Assembly (NCBI GenBank): GCA_018780265.1
Contig: JADMJV010000049.1
Location: forward strand, 1 to 64,000
DNA from: a bacterium
GTDB lineage: Bacteria > Vulcanimicrobiota > Xenobia > Xenobiales > JADMJV01
Length of the DNA stretch: 64,000 bases
Direction: 5' to 3'
The translations under genes were made by a program, and so were the position numbers. Shown here one piece after another: positions 16,669 through 25,173 of this stretch; position 1 is the stretch's first letter, and each line of letters begins with the position of its first letter. The notes beneath the pieces were generated by a model. It was not told the origin of the DNA. It ran no database searches and worked only from the letters and a program-made list of their open reading frames with translations.

Positions 16669-18312
16669 TCACGGCCAGGGCGGGCGACGCAGCCCGGCCG
16701 GCATGTGAGTGGGGTCGACCCACAGCGTGAGTTCTTCGCGGTACACCACCAATCCTGGGGCTGCGCCGGCCGGTTTTTTGACACGCTGGGCGGACGTAAA
16801 GGAGACCAAAACCTTCTTCTCCGCAGCCCGGCTCGAATAGTGCGCGGCCAGCACCGCAGCCGCTTCCACGACCGCCTCCTCGGGGCTGGCCCCGGCCGTC
16901 TTGAGCACCACGTGAGCCCCGGGCGAGTCCTTGACGTGAAACCACAGATCGTCGCGAGCCGAGTAGCGCCTGACCAATTCGTCGTTCTGACGGGGAGAGC
17001 GCCCGACCCAAAGCTGAAATCCCTGAAATTCGTAGCTGCGCGGACCACTGCTCGGACCCGCCGTCTTTTTGACAGCCTTGCGCTCAGGCGCCCGATCGGC
17101 CATCAACTCCAACAAATCGCGCTGATTCTCCACCTGCTGAAGCTGGAACAGGGTTTCGTCCAACCGGGAAATTTCCGCGCCGGTTTCCAGCGCTCGTGCC
17201 TCCACAATGCTCAACGAGCGACGATACTTGGCCGCCCTCTTTAAGCGCCGCCGGGCTTGAGCAACGACCGGCAGAGCCGGGTCCAGGGACAGACTCACCT
17301 GAGTCTCTCCATCCCAATCGGTCAATTGGACTGAGGTGGCGCCTTTGCTCACCAAATGTTGGTAGGTCAAAAGCAACTCCCCTTCACGCTGTAAAACGTC
17401 GGCCTGAGCCACCCGGACCCGGTCTTCATCCAACTTGAGCAGACGCTGCTGCAGCTTCTGGCGAGCCTTCTTCACCGATTGAAGGGCCCGCCCGCGCTCC
17501 ACCTCCAATCCTGGCAGACTGGGACTGCTCACCTCGTGATCCAAATCGAGCAAGTCCCGCGCCGGTCCCTGGCCCCAGATCGTCAGTTTTCCAGCGGCCA
17601 GGCGCTGGGCACTGTAACCACCCTCGACAACCTTCCAGAGGTCGCTCCAGCTCAGGGACAACCTCTGTTCCAATTCTAAGGGAGCACTGGACAACTGCTG
17701 AAAACGGGCAGAGAGCCACTGACAGGCCCCAGGGGACAGCCCAAAACTGTGTTGCAGCAAGCTTTGAGGCCACTGGGGAGGATCGTGCAGGTAGATCTCC
17801 TGCAACCGATACGGACTGAATGACTGAGCCCCAGGCAGACCGGTCTGAGGGGGAGGGAGATAAGGGCGCCGGGCGCGCAGTTCCCTTTCGCTACTTCGAC
17901 CCAGACGAAATCCCCCAACCACCGTTCCGGTGGCTGTCAACAAGAGCAGATTGGGCTGCCTGTCCAGCAACTCAAATACCAGCGTGTGGTCGCGACCTTG
18001 CAGGCGCACCAATCTTTCGGGATAGAGAACCTCCACTCGCTCCAGGGAGCGGCCTTGCAGATACTTGCGGCATAGCATGATAAAACTCGAAGGTGACTGC
18101 GCCTGTGGCTTGGGGCCCTGCCACAACTTCAACTCCGGCTGCTGGGGCTGCAACGACAGGTGCCAGCGAAAACTGCGCTGGGGACCCAGGCGGAAGTGCA
18201 CCAAGAAATCGAAGTCGCCAACCTGTGACAGCTTTTGCACAAACCAGGGCGGCGGAAATTTTTGCACCACCTCGGCCACGTAGGCACGCAATGTGAGTGC
18301 GTCGTAGAACAT
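16669..18312 (-). CDS. rqcH: NFACT-family ribosome quality control protein RqcH
   Basis: 547 residues, usual length for bacterial NFACT proteins (older name FbpA). RqcH binds stalled 50S subunits and recruits tRNA-Ala to add C-terminal Ala tails. An NFACT-N region starts MFYDALTLRAYV, a long coiled coil spans roughly residues 280-400, and NFACT-R has DDLWFHVKDSPGAHVVLK followed by the AAxxxAxYSS-type stretch. The Asp-Arg dyad essential in Bacillus RqcH appears here as Glu99-Arg100 (YPERLVRL), a conservative change worth noting. The start is one base after the upstream stop, implying translational coupling. Confidence 0.88.
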   Translation of the reverse strand: MFYDALTLRAYVAEVVQKFPPPWFVQKLSQVGDFDFLVHFRLGPQRSFRWHLSLQPQQPELKLWQGPKPQAQSPSSFIMLCRKYLQGRSLERVEVLYPERLVRLQGRDHTLVFELLDRQPNLLLLTATGTVVGGFRLGRSSERELRARRPYLPPPQTGLPGAQSFSPYRLQEIYLHDPPQWPQSLLQHSFGLSPGACQWLSARFQQLSSAPLELEQRLSLSWSDLWKVVEGGYSAQRLAAGKLTIWGQGPARDLLDLDHEVSSPSLPGLEVERGRALQSVKKARQKLQQRLLKLDEDRVRVAQADVLQREGELLLTYQHLVSKGATSVQLTDWDGETQVSLSLDPALPVVAQARRRLKRAAKYRRSLSIVEARALETGAEISRLDETLFQLQQVENQRDLLELMADRAPERKAVKKTAGPSSGPRSYEFQGFQLWVGRSPRQNDELVRRYSARDDLWFHVKDSPGAHVVLKTAGASPEEAVVEAAAVLAAHYSSRAAEKKVLVSFTSAQRVKKPAGAAPGLVVYREELTLWVDPTHMPAGLRRPPWP

Positions 18313-18313
18313 C

Positions 18314-19165
18314 CTATTCGCTCAGATCGACCAGAGGGGGAGTTGCCGCCACCGCCACCCTTGCAGCCGGTGCCGGAATCACCACAACGTCTTCCTTTTT
18401 GGGCGCAGTGGCCGAGCCTGGCTGTACAGATTCCGCCGGGGCTCCCAAGTTACCCGCCAGACGCTCGAGAAATTTGGCCCGGTCCTGGCTACTTAAGGCG
18501 ATTTTGTCCGACAATCCACCACTGGCTCGGACTTGCACTCCAGGCCGCAAAGAAGTGAGCCAACCTGACACCCCTAAGAAAGCGATCAAGTAACACAGAA
18601 AATGAATAAAGCCGGTGGAGTGGTCGAAAGTCAGAAAGTGAATATCGCGCAGTATATCGGCATTCTCAAAGGGGAGCTTGATGGTCAGGATCCAGCGATA
18701 AAAGAGAAAAACGGGGGCCAAGATCAACGGGTACCATTCCGCAATCCAACATGGTCCAGCCCAGGCGATCCTTTGCAGGTTGAACCAGTGCTGGTAGCGT
18801 TGACCTAACAACTTGCATTCGTTTTCACCCTCACTCAAGGCCTTGACCCACTGCCGGAAAGTGCCAGCCGAGCCACCTCCGCCCCTGCTTTCGTAGGACT
18901 CCTGCAAATCTCCGGTACTGGCCAGCCGCACATCGGACTGAAGATGATAGCCGACATGCCAGGCAAGCAGTCCCAGAAATCCTTCGAGATTAAAATAACT
19001 CCCTTTAGCCGAAGCAACCACCAGGTAAAAAGCCAGACCACTGGCCACCAGGCTCCAGCGAATCAACTCCCGCCAGGGGGGCAGCGGGGCCACTTTCACC
19101 CAGACCAGTTCCGAGGTCCGAAACAGGGTGGATTGGTAAAGTATCGCCTTGGGTCCGGAACGCAT
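18314..19165 (-). CDS. Unrecognised multi-pass membrane protein
   Basis: 283 residues from an ATG at 19165 preceded by AGAGAGG; an in-frame TTG at 19195 is the alternative. Hydrophobic stretches near WSLVASGLAFYLVVASA, LEGFLGLLAWHVGYHL, YPLILAPVFLFYRWIL and FIHFLCYLIAFLGVSGWL suggest four membrane segments. The C-terminal 75 residues are a soluble Ala/Pro/Val-rich tail. I recognise no family. It lies between manA and rqcH on the same strand, one base from rqcH. Confidence 0.75.
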   Translation of the reverse strand: MRSGPKAILYQSTLFRTSELVWVKVAPLPPWRELIRWSLVASGLAFYLVVASAKGSYFNLEGFLGLLAWHVGYHLQSDVRLASTGDLQESYESRGGGGSAGTFRQWVKALSEGENECKLLGQRYQHWFNLQRIAWAGPCWIAEWYPLILAPVFLFYRWILTIKLPFENADILRDIHFLTFDHSTGFIHFLCYLIAFLGVSGWLTSLRPGVQVRASGGLSDKIALSSQDRAKFLERLAGNLGAPAESVQPGSATAPKKEDVVVIPAPAARVAVAATPPLVDLSE

Positions 19166-19242
19166 TACAGGGAAATCCTCTCTGGCATGAGCCAAAACGG
19201 TGTTCGATACTCAAAAAGCGTCCCGATTCCTCCTGCCTCGTC

Positions 19243-20178
19243 CTAAAGCGGACCCAGTCGCACCCGCAGCCAGGGACCCGAAGATCGCATTCGGACGTCA
19301 CCCAGTTGAGCCGGCAACACCAACGAGTCCCCCGCACCCAGGATCCATGAATCGCCCAAATAGTCCAGTGTGGCCGGCGCCTGGAGGGCCGTAAGCAACT
19401 CCACGGAACGTCCGGCAGGCGTCCATTCTCGGTCGCCCACCACGCTCTCAATGACGAAATGGGGACTGAGAATTTCTATTTTTCCCAACAGGTCATCGGG
19501 GGGGGTCACAGCCGCCTCTGACAAAGAATCACAGATCGCCATTACTCCCTGAGGGCCGTGGAGTGGGCGCGGTTGTCCATCCAGGCCCATCCGACCCCAA
19601 TCGTACAGTCGATAGGTAAGATCGGAACTCTGCTGCACCTCGAAAACCAGTAACCCCGGCCCCAAAGCGTGGACGGTGCCCGGAGCCGTGTAGCTCCAAC
19701 TCTGAGGGTCGGGCCGGTAGCGATGAACCAGGTCAGACCAACTCGACCCCTTGAGCTGCATCAGTTGGTCGCGAGAAGGACAGCCGTGCTTCCAGCCGTG
19801 AATCACTTCGGCCTGCGGCTGCACTTCGGCAAAATACCACGCCTCCGCCTTGCCCCGATGCCCCGGACCTTCCACTTGAGAGGCCACCGAGTCATCGGGG
19901 TGAACCTGGATGGAAAGCCAGTCCTGACAGTCCAGCCACTTGGTCAACAAAGGGAAACCCGCCTGGGGCTGCCGACACCATTGGCCCAAAATCTCTGCCC
20001 CGTGCTGGCGACAAAGGTCATCCAAACTGCAGTTTGCACCTCGCACGGGTTGAGACCCGTGCACTTCCCAACTCTCGCCGACAGGATCGCCTCCCTCGGC
20101 GCAGCGACCCCAGTCGGCCAGACGATGCCCCCCCCACACACGCACGACCGCCAGCGGCTCTACCACAAAAGGCTTCAT
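19243..20178 (-). CDS. manA: Mannose-6-phosphate isomerase, class I (ManA)
   Basis: 311 residues from ATG 20178 (MKPFVVEPLAVVRVWGG). It interconverts fructose-6-P and mannose-6-P to supply GDP-mannose for surface glycans. The cupin metal site is seen in LSIQVHPDD (Gln and His), in the Glu of GKAEAWYFAE, and in the later His of PGTVHALGPG. Other family segments are WGGHRLADWG and YRLYDWGR. The length fits the short bacterial ManA/YvyI type. It could supply the mannosyl-transfer genes in the right half of the window; that link is inference. Confidence 0.9.
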   Translation of the reverse strand: MKPFVVEPLAVVRVWGGHRLADWGRCAEGGDPVGESWEVHGSQPVRGANCSLDDLCRQHGAEILGQWCRQPQAGFPLLTKWLDCQDWLSIQVHPDDSVASQVEGPGHRGKAEAWYFAEVQPQAEVIHGWKHGCPSRDQLMQLKGSSWSDLVHRYRPDPQSWSYTAPGTVHALGPGLLVFEVQQSSDLTYRLYDWGRMGLDGQPRPLHGPQGVMAICDSLSEAAVTPPDDLLGKIEILSPHFVIESVVGDREWTPAGRSVELLTALQAPATLDYLGDSWILGAGDSLVLPAQLGDVRMRSSGPWLRVRLGPL

Positions 20179-20255
20179 GGTAGCCCGGGTTTGGTGCCTG
20201 CATTGCAACCCCTGCTCAGAGAGGGCTAGTGGAGGAGGAATTCGAACACCTCAAC

Positions 20256-20849
20256 ATGCGCAAACGAGGCTTTAGCCTGATTGAACTGCTGATTGTCTTT
20301 CTTCTTCTGGCGCTACTGGCAGGCCTGGGAGCCGGCGCTTACGCTCGCTATCGCAACAACCTGAGCATGGTCCAGTCCAGCCAACGACTGGCCACTGAAC
20401 TGGTCAACGCCCAACAGCAGGCGCGCACATCGGGCCAGGTGCAGATGCGCGCAGGAGTGGAACTGAGTGCAGCGCCGCTGGCGGCGGCCCCTGTTGTCAA
20501 TCAGCGTGGTACCCTGGAGTGTCGCATTTACGAAGGGTCAACGCTGGGCATCCGCAACGTCAAGAAATTCTACGTCCTCGATGACACCCTTTACGTTCTT
20601 ACCATCAACGCCACCAATGTGCCCAATGTGCCGCTGGTTGTGGGCGATACGGGCTTGGTGATGGAAGTGGGCATTACCCAGGGCGCTGTCGGCGTCTTTC
20701 AGAGGCTTTTCACCATTCCTTTTAACCCGGACGGAACGGTCGCCCTTCCGCTCGACACCGAACCCGCCCGCATCATCGTGGACAACGGCATCTACCGTCG
20801 CCAGGTAGAGATAAGCCGTGTTGGCAAAGTCACCGAAAGTCGACTATAG
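20256..20849 (+). CDS. Type IV pilin-like / type II secretion pseudopilin
   Basis: 197 residues. The N-terminus MRKRGFSLIELLIVFLLLALLAGLGAGAY is a class III prepilin signal: a short basic leader, cleavage after Gly5, Phe at +1 and Glu at +5 of the mature protein, then a single hydrophobic helix. A GGAGGAGGAA sequence lies 15 bases upstream of the ATG; an in-frame GTG at 20229 would give a longer leader. The soluble part shows no pilin subtype I can name. No pilus assembly genes are nearby. The stop overlaps the convergent BON gene by six bases. Confidence 0.85.
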   Translation: MRKRGFSLIELLIVFLLLALLAGLGAGAYARYRNNLSMVQSSQRLATELVNAQQQARTSGQVQMRAGVELSAAPLAAAPVVNQRGTLECRIYEGSTLGIRNVKKFYVLDDTLYVLTINATNVPNVPLVVGDTGLVMEVGITQGAVGVFQRLFTIPFNPDGTVALPLDTEPARIIVDNGIYRRQVEISRVGKVTESRL

Positions 20850-21164
20850 GTCTGGGGTCTGGGCAGTCTCCGGCTGAACCACCAGATGGTTGGCCACATG
20901 CTCGATGCCCTCCACCTTGCGAACCACGGTTTCCGCTCTCTTCTTGGCCGCTTCCGAAGGCACCCCACCCTTCATGACCAGCAACTCATTCTCGGCAGAA
21001 ACTTGAATATTGCAGGGAGCCAATTCGGCATCTTGCTGCAAATTTAATCGAGCTGCTACGACCTTGGCGTTGTCCAGGGGCTTAATAGAGGTGGGAGGGG
21101 GTTCGCTGGGCCCGCTACAGCCAACCACGGCGGCTGCAAGTAGTGCCAGAATGGCTCTCTTCAT
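20844..21164 (-). CDS. BON-domain lipoprotein
   Basis: 106 residues. The signal peptide MKRAILALLAAAVVGC ends in a lipobox with Cys16, so it should be a lipid-anchored envelope protein. Residues about 38-95 form one BON domain (ARLNLQQDAELAPCNIQVSAENELLVMKGGVPSEAAKKRAETVV and the VEGIEHVANHLVV ending). BON domains bind membranes or ligands and stabilise the envelope. The start overlaps the preceding membrane-protein stop by four bases, placing it last in a five-gene operon. Confidence 0.88.
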   Translation of the reverse strand: MKRAILALLAAAVVGCSGPSEPPPTSIKPLDNAKVVAARLNLQQDAELAPCNIQVSAENELLVMKGGVPSEAAKKRAETVVRKVEGIEHVANHLVVQPETAQTPDL

Positions 21165-22372
21165 GATTCGGATTCCTTCTCGTCGAGTTCGGGTGGCACT
21201 TCGCCGGAGCGTTTGGCCATTACAAAAAAGATACCACCAACCAGGCTCCACAGCACGATGATGCAACTGAGCCCGAAGGGAATCAGTCCGCAACGGGCGT
21301 CGCCCCCGGCCCAACGGAAGAACGCGCTCAAAACCATGTCTCGACTGCCCAGTCCGCTGGGCGTAATGGGCACTGCCGAAATGGTATTGGCGACCTGAAC
21401 GGCTAGAAAGTAGAAACGCAAAGCCACACCCTGAACCTGAAAGGCCTGCCCCACACAAAATACACCGAGGGTGGCCAGGCTGTGGACCACGGCCGACAGG
21501 GCCAGAGCCTTAAAAAGTTGGGGCAGTTGCGCGCGATATAGATCGAGCGACCGAACCAACTTGGCCACCAGGTGGGACACTTTGGCCACCAGATTGACCC
21601 ACTTGCAACGCACCCGCCTGCCAAAACCGAGCGTCTCATCATACTTGATGAGGCGGTCGCGCTGGGCAAATCGAGTGAGTTGATTCCACCGGTGAGCCGA
21701 CTCTTCCGGCAAATGACAGCAATCTTCAATCCAACACTGCTGCTGCAGGGTGCTCAGTTCATCCCACGGAACTTCGTCGACCGTGGGCACAATTTTGCGC
21801 AGCCACTCCTTGCTGGAGGCCGGCAGCCACAGGTCTCTACTCAAAACCAGGGTGACCCCCCCACCGCCGACCACGCTGATCAACACTACGAAACCGGCCA
21901 TCGACTGGATGCTGTGGGGGGCCACGCGCAGTTCGTCCCAAACAAAGGGCAGCGCGGCTAAGGCCACCACAAAGAGACCCAGCAGGCCCAACACCCGGTC
22001 GACGACTATCGACAACATGGCTTCTTCCTTGCGATTGCCGGCGTGGGAGCGGACGTAGTACATTTTAAAAACGTCCCCGCCCACGCCCCCCAGACCAAAT
22101 AGGTTAAAAAAGACACCGATCATGGTCAGGCGAAAGGCGTCCCACTGAGTGATAACTACCTGCTGAAGGGCCAACAGGCAACTCCATCGATAACTGGACA
22201 CGGCCGTGCCCACGGTGGTCAAGAAAATCGTGCCGGCGATCCAGCCCCAGCGGCAGGTTTTAAAGGCGTCGCCCAAATTGGCGCCGGCCTGGGAAACCAC
22301 CCAGTTGATGGCCCAGGCCGCCACGGCCAGACTGAAAATCAAGCGAATAACCGCCAGCAGCCTTTTACTCAT
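21161..22372 (-). CDS. Lysylphosphatidylglycerol synthase-type transmembrane protein (UPF0104)
   Basis: 403 residues from ATG 22372 (MSKRLLAVIRLIFSLAVAAW). Family signatures are FFNLFGLGGVGGDVFKMYYV and ISAVPITPSGLGSRDMVLSAFF, typical of the flippase half of MprF and stand-alone relatives. The catalytic lysyl-transferase domain of MprF is absent. An insert of about 100 hydrophilic residues (after DLWLPASSKEW, through EVPWDELSTLQQQCW) splits the membrane segments and is not usual for the family. It is likely a lipid or polyprenyl carrier transporter. It overlaps BON downstream by four bases. Confidence 0.85.
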   Translation of the reverse strand: MSKRLLAVIRLIFSLAVAAWAINWVVSQAGANLGDAFKTCRWGWIAGTIFLTTVGTAVSSYRWSCLLALQQVVITQWDAFRLTMIGVFFNLFGLGGVGGDVFKMYYVRSHAGNRKEEAMLSIVVDRVLGLLGLFVVALAALPFVWDELRVAPHSIQSMAGFVVLISVVGGGGVTLVLSRDLWLPASSKEWLRKIVPTVDEVPWDELSTLQQQCWIEDCCHLPEESAHRWNQLTRFAQRDRLIKYDETLGFGRRVRCKWVNLVAKVSHLVAKLVRSLDLYRAQLPQLFKALALSAVVHSLATLGVFCVGQAFQVQGVALRFYFLAVQVANTISAVPITPSGLGSRDMVLSAFFRWAGGDARCGLIPFGLSCIIVLWSLVGGIFFVMAKRSGEVPPELDEKESES

Positions 22373-23370
22373 GATGGCCGGCCAGCCTGGCGCGAGCACA
22401 TTTGTAGTATCAATAGTTGCATCACCAGTACGGGGTCAGATCCGGTCTTGATCCGAAAATCGGCCCTTGCCAACCTCTCAAAAGCATTTGCCAAATCAGT
22501 TTCGCTCCACGAGGATAATTCTTCTAAAGATTTCTTGATCTGAAACTCGCTCCGGCGGGGCAGTTCTCGAGCGATAGCCGCGGCCGTCTTGAGGCGCGGT
22601 CGCAGTTCGGCCACCTGCACCAACCCCAGCAGGTAGCTATTCAGGTAGCTAAGCAGAGATTGGGCCTGTTCCTGGTGCATCAGCCGGTGCAACAAAGCCT
22701 GCGCCTCGGCCACCTTGCGCGCCCCGATCGCGGCCGTCAGTTTCCAGGTCTGCACCTCAGCGCTGTCGTGGATCAGGCGATCCAGTTCGCTATCGCTGAC
22801 CCGTCGGGCCTCCCCGGCAAAGGAGGCCAACCTTTCCACAGCCGAGGTAATCAAGCGCAGTCCACCGGCCGTTCGCTCCAGAATGCGCTGCTGCTGGGCG
22901 GAGGTCAACTGCAGGTCCTTTTGGCGGCAACTGAAGGTCACAAATCCCCCCCTTTGTTGAGCGTCCAGGTCACAGGCCAACATAACCGCGCGCTGGCGCA
23001 TTTGTTCCCACAGCCCCGATTTGCTCTTGGGCGGATCGGAAACCAGGGCCACCACCAGACCGGGATGGAGTTGCTCCTGCAAGAACCGGGCCAGTTCGTC
23101 GGCCACTCTGGCATTCAACTCGTGAGCCTGCTGCAATTCCAGCAGTCTCCGTTCGGTCATCATGGGCAACTCGGAGAGTGCGTCCAGCAAAACAGCCGAC
23201 TTGGTGGCCGGCGTAATGCGCACGACTTGATGATTAAACTCGGCAAACCCCGGATCGAGAACCTCCTGGCGCAATTTGCGCAGCACCTGTTCGCGCAGGA
23301 AATCCTCGCTGCCATTCAACCAGTAGAGCTGCGCCACCTGAGCCGAAGGCTGCTTGAGCCACTCCAGCAC
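22369..23370 (-). CDS. holA: DNA polymerase III delta subunit (HolA)
   Basis: About 333 residues if the GTG at 23370 (MLEWLKQPSAQ) is used; the frame is open further upstream but then overlaps mtnA. HolA is the clamp-loader subunit that opens the beta clamp. Segments fitting the family are LYWLNGSEDFLREQVLRKLR near the N-terminus, the Asp/Glu-poor P-loop-like region without a Walker A motif, and the C-terminal helical part with FQIKKSLEELSSWSETDL. The 3' end overlaps the following membrane-protein start by four bases. Confidence 0.82.
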   Translation of the reverse strand: MLEWLKQPSAQVAQLYWLNGSEDFLREQVLRKLRQEVLDPGFAEFNHQVVRITPATKSAVLLDALSELPMMTERRLLELQQAHELNARVADELARFLQEQLHPGLVVALVSDPPKSKSGLWEQMRQRAVMLACDLDAQQRGGFVTFSCRQKDLQLTSAQQQRILERTAGGLRLITSAVERLASFAGEARRVSDSELDRLIHDSAEVQTWKLTAAIGARKVAEAQALLHRLMHQEQAQSLLSYLNSYLLGLVQVAELRPRLKTAAAIARELPRRSEFQIKKSLEELSSWSETDLANAFERLARADFRIKTGSDPVLVMQLLILQMCSRQAGRPS

Positions 23371-23395
23371 CGACAGGCCGGCACTTGGAGCGGCC

Positions 23396-24418
23396 TTAGC
23401 CGCCGCTCTGGCCAAGCGCCACCTCGTCCCGCTGATCCATGATTCGAATACCATCGGCAAACGGGGCCCGCAAAACCCCACGCTCGGTAATGATGGCCGT
23501 TATATACGGATGGAAGGTGACATCGAAAGCTGGATTGGCCACGGTCACCCCTTCAGGAGCAACGGCCGTGCCGGCATGGTGGCTGACTTCCAGCGACGAA
23601 CGCTCCTCGATAGGGATGTCCCAACCCGAATCCATGGCCAGGTCCAGGGTGGACCAGGGGGCCGCCACGTAAAAGGGTACCCCATACTCCTTGCACAGCA
23701 CGGCCAAAGTGGAGGTTCCTATTTTGTTGGCCACATCACCGAGGCGAGTGATGCGGTCGGCACCGACAATCACGGCATCCACCTGTTTACGTTGCATGAA
23801 ATGACCGGCCATATTGTCACAAATCAAGCGACATGGGATCTGTTCGCGCTGCAATTCGAAGGCGGTAAGGCGAGCTCCCTGCAAAAACGGACGCGTCTCG
23901 TCTACCCACACCCACTGCACCTGGTTGCGTTTGGCCAGGCTCCGCACCACCCCCAGAGCCGTGCCGTAATCGCCAGTGGCCAGGGCTCCCGCATTGCAAT
24001 GAGTAAGCAGGCGCACACTGCCTTCAAAAAGGTCGGCGCCGTGCTCGCCGATGCTGCGACACATCGCTACATCCTGGTCGTGAATGGCAACGGCCTCCTG
24101 GACCAGTCGTTCCGGTTGGCCCGGAGAATTTGTCCACACCTTTCGCATCCGCTCGATGGCCCAAAAGAGATTCACGGCCGTGGGGCGAGTGGCAGCCAGT
24201 CGCACACACGCCTCTTCGAGGTCTCCGCCTTGCAAAGCGACACTCGCCAGTCCGTAGGCGGCACAAATGCCGATGGCCGGGGCCCCTCGAATCAGCATGT
24301 CGCGAATAGCCCTCTCAAAATCGGCCAAACTCCGGCAGGTCACCCAAACCTCTTGATGCGGCAGCAAGCGCTGGTCGACCAGACGCGCTCCGTCCCCAAT
24401 CCAATCAATGGGTCGCAT
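23396..24418 (-). CDS. mtnA: S-methyl-5-thioribose-1-phosphate isomerase (MtnA)
   Basis: 340 residues from ATG 24418 (MRPIDWIGDGARLVDQ). It converts methylthioribose-1-P to methylthioribulose-1-P in methionine salvage. Family hallmarks are RGAPAIGICAAYG, THCNAGALATGDYGTALGV with the catalytic Cys, DETRPFLQGARLTAFEL and GADRITRLGDVANKIGT with the catalytic Asp. Its start overlaps the upstream GNAT gene end by 14 bases. No other methionine-salvage genes are present here. Confidence 0.95.
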   Translation of the reverse strand: MRPIDWIGDGARLVDQRLLPHQEVWVTCRSLADFERAIRDMLIRGAPAIGICAAYGLASVALQGGDLEEACVRLAATRPTAVNLFWAIERMRKVWTNSPGQPERLVQEAVAIHDQDVAMCRSIGEHGADLFEGSVRLLTHCNAGALATGDYGTALGVVRSLAKRNQVQWVWVDETRPFLQGARLTAFELQREQIPCRLICDNMAGHFMQRKQVDAVIVGADRITRLGDVANKIGTSTLAVLCKEYGVPFYVAAPWSTLDLAMDSGWDIPIEERSSLEVSHHAGTAVAPEGVTVANPAFDVTFHPYITAIITERGVLRAPFADGIRIMDQRDEVALGQSGG

Positions 24419-24947
24419 GGTGCTTTTCCTTCCATTCAGGCGCCAACAGGCCGTAGCAGAGCACATCCCAGTGACGCCATTGGTCGTAGTGAGCCTGACG
24501 CTCCCGTCCCTCAATCTCAAAATCACAGGCCAGGAACGCTTTCTGGGCCGCCTGGTTGTGCTCAAGAATCCTGGCGTAGAGTCGATGCAAGCGCAGGTCG
24601 CCAAAAGAGAACTCGACCAGACCCCGCAGTGCTTCACGGCCATAGCCCTGCCCACGCGACTCTGGATCGGCCAGAAAAATCCCCATTTCGGCGCGCCCTA
24701 CCAGGTGATCGATATCGCGCAACTCAATGTTGCCCAGATACTCGCCTTCCTTGGTTTTGATAGCAAAGATCTTCATATCCTGGCGGCTGGACAGGCCATC
24801 ATACCAGCGCTCTAATTCGCCTGCCGTCTTGGGAAAAGGGTGCATCCCCGTCCATCGAATCAACTGTCGCTGGTTGGCCCAATGGTAATTTTTCATCAGG
24901 TCATGCCGTTCCAGGCTCCACAGATGCAGGCGAGGTGTACTGATCAT
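24405..24947 (-). CDS. GNAT family N-acetyltransferase (RimJ/RimL-like)
   Basis: 180 residues. It fits the acetyltransferase_3 fold: TPRLHLWSLERHD at the N-terminus, GNIELRDIDHLVGRAEMGIFL, the acetyl-CoA loop PESRGQGYGREALRGLVEFSF, and LHRLYARILEHNQAAQKAFLACDFEIEGR. The substrate cannot be read from the sequence; relatives modify ribosomal-protein N-termini, aminoglycosides or small amines. It is the first gene of the minus-strand operon ending with the BON lipoprotein. Confidence 0.88.
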   Translation of the reverse strand: MISTPRLHLWSLERHDLMKNYHWANQRQLIRWTGMHPFPKTAGELERWYDGLSSRQDMKIFAIKTKEGEYLGNIELRDIDHLVGRAEMGIFLADPESRGQGYGREALRGLVEFSFGDLRLHRLYARILEHNQAAQKAFLACDFEIEGRERQAHYDQWRHWDVLCYGLLAPEWKEKHHATH

Positions 24948-24996
24948 CGGCCTCCGTCTTGCCTGATGGGCCTGGATTTCCTCCCTGACACACAGG

Positions 24997-25025
24997 TTGA
25001 CGAAAAGCGAACAAGAAATTACCTA
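24997..25025 (+). promoter_or_regulatory. Candidate sigma-70-type promoter of the TPR gene
   Basis: TTGACG, a 17-base spacer and TACCTA lie about 150 bases upstream of the TPR start, in the divergent gap 24948-25173. The -35 box equals that of the tRNA promoter at 34957, but the -10 match is poor. Confidence 0.35.
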
Positions 25026-25173
25026 AGAATGCTCTATGGGAAGGAGCGCCTTCATCCGACCTGGAACACGAGAAGTCGCAGACCATGGAAGGGTCGCTTG
25101 GGTGTCGGCATTTTTTCGCCGGTATCTGGCTTCAGTCAGCTTGGCCGACTGAGGAATCCAAAGGAGAAGCCGA

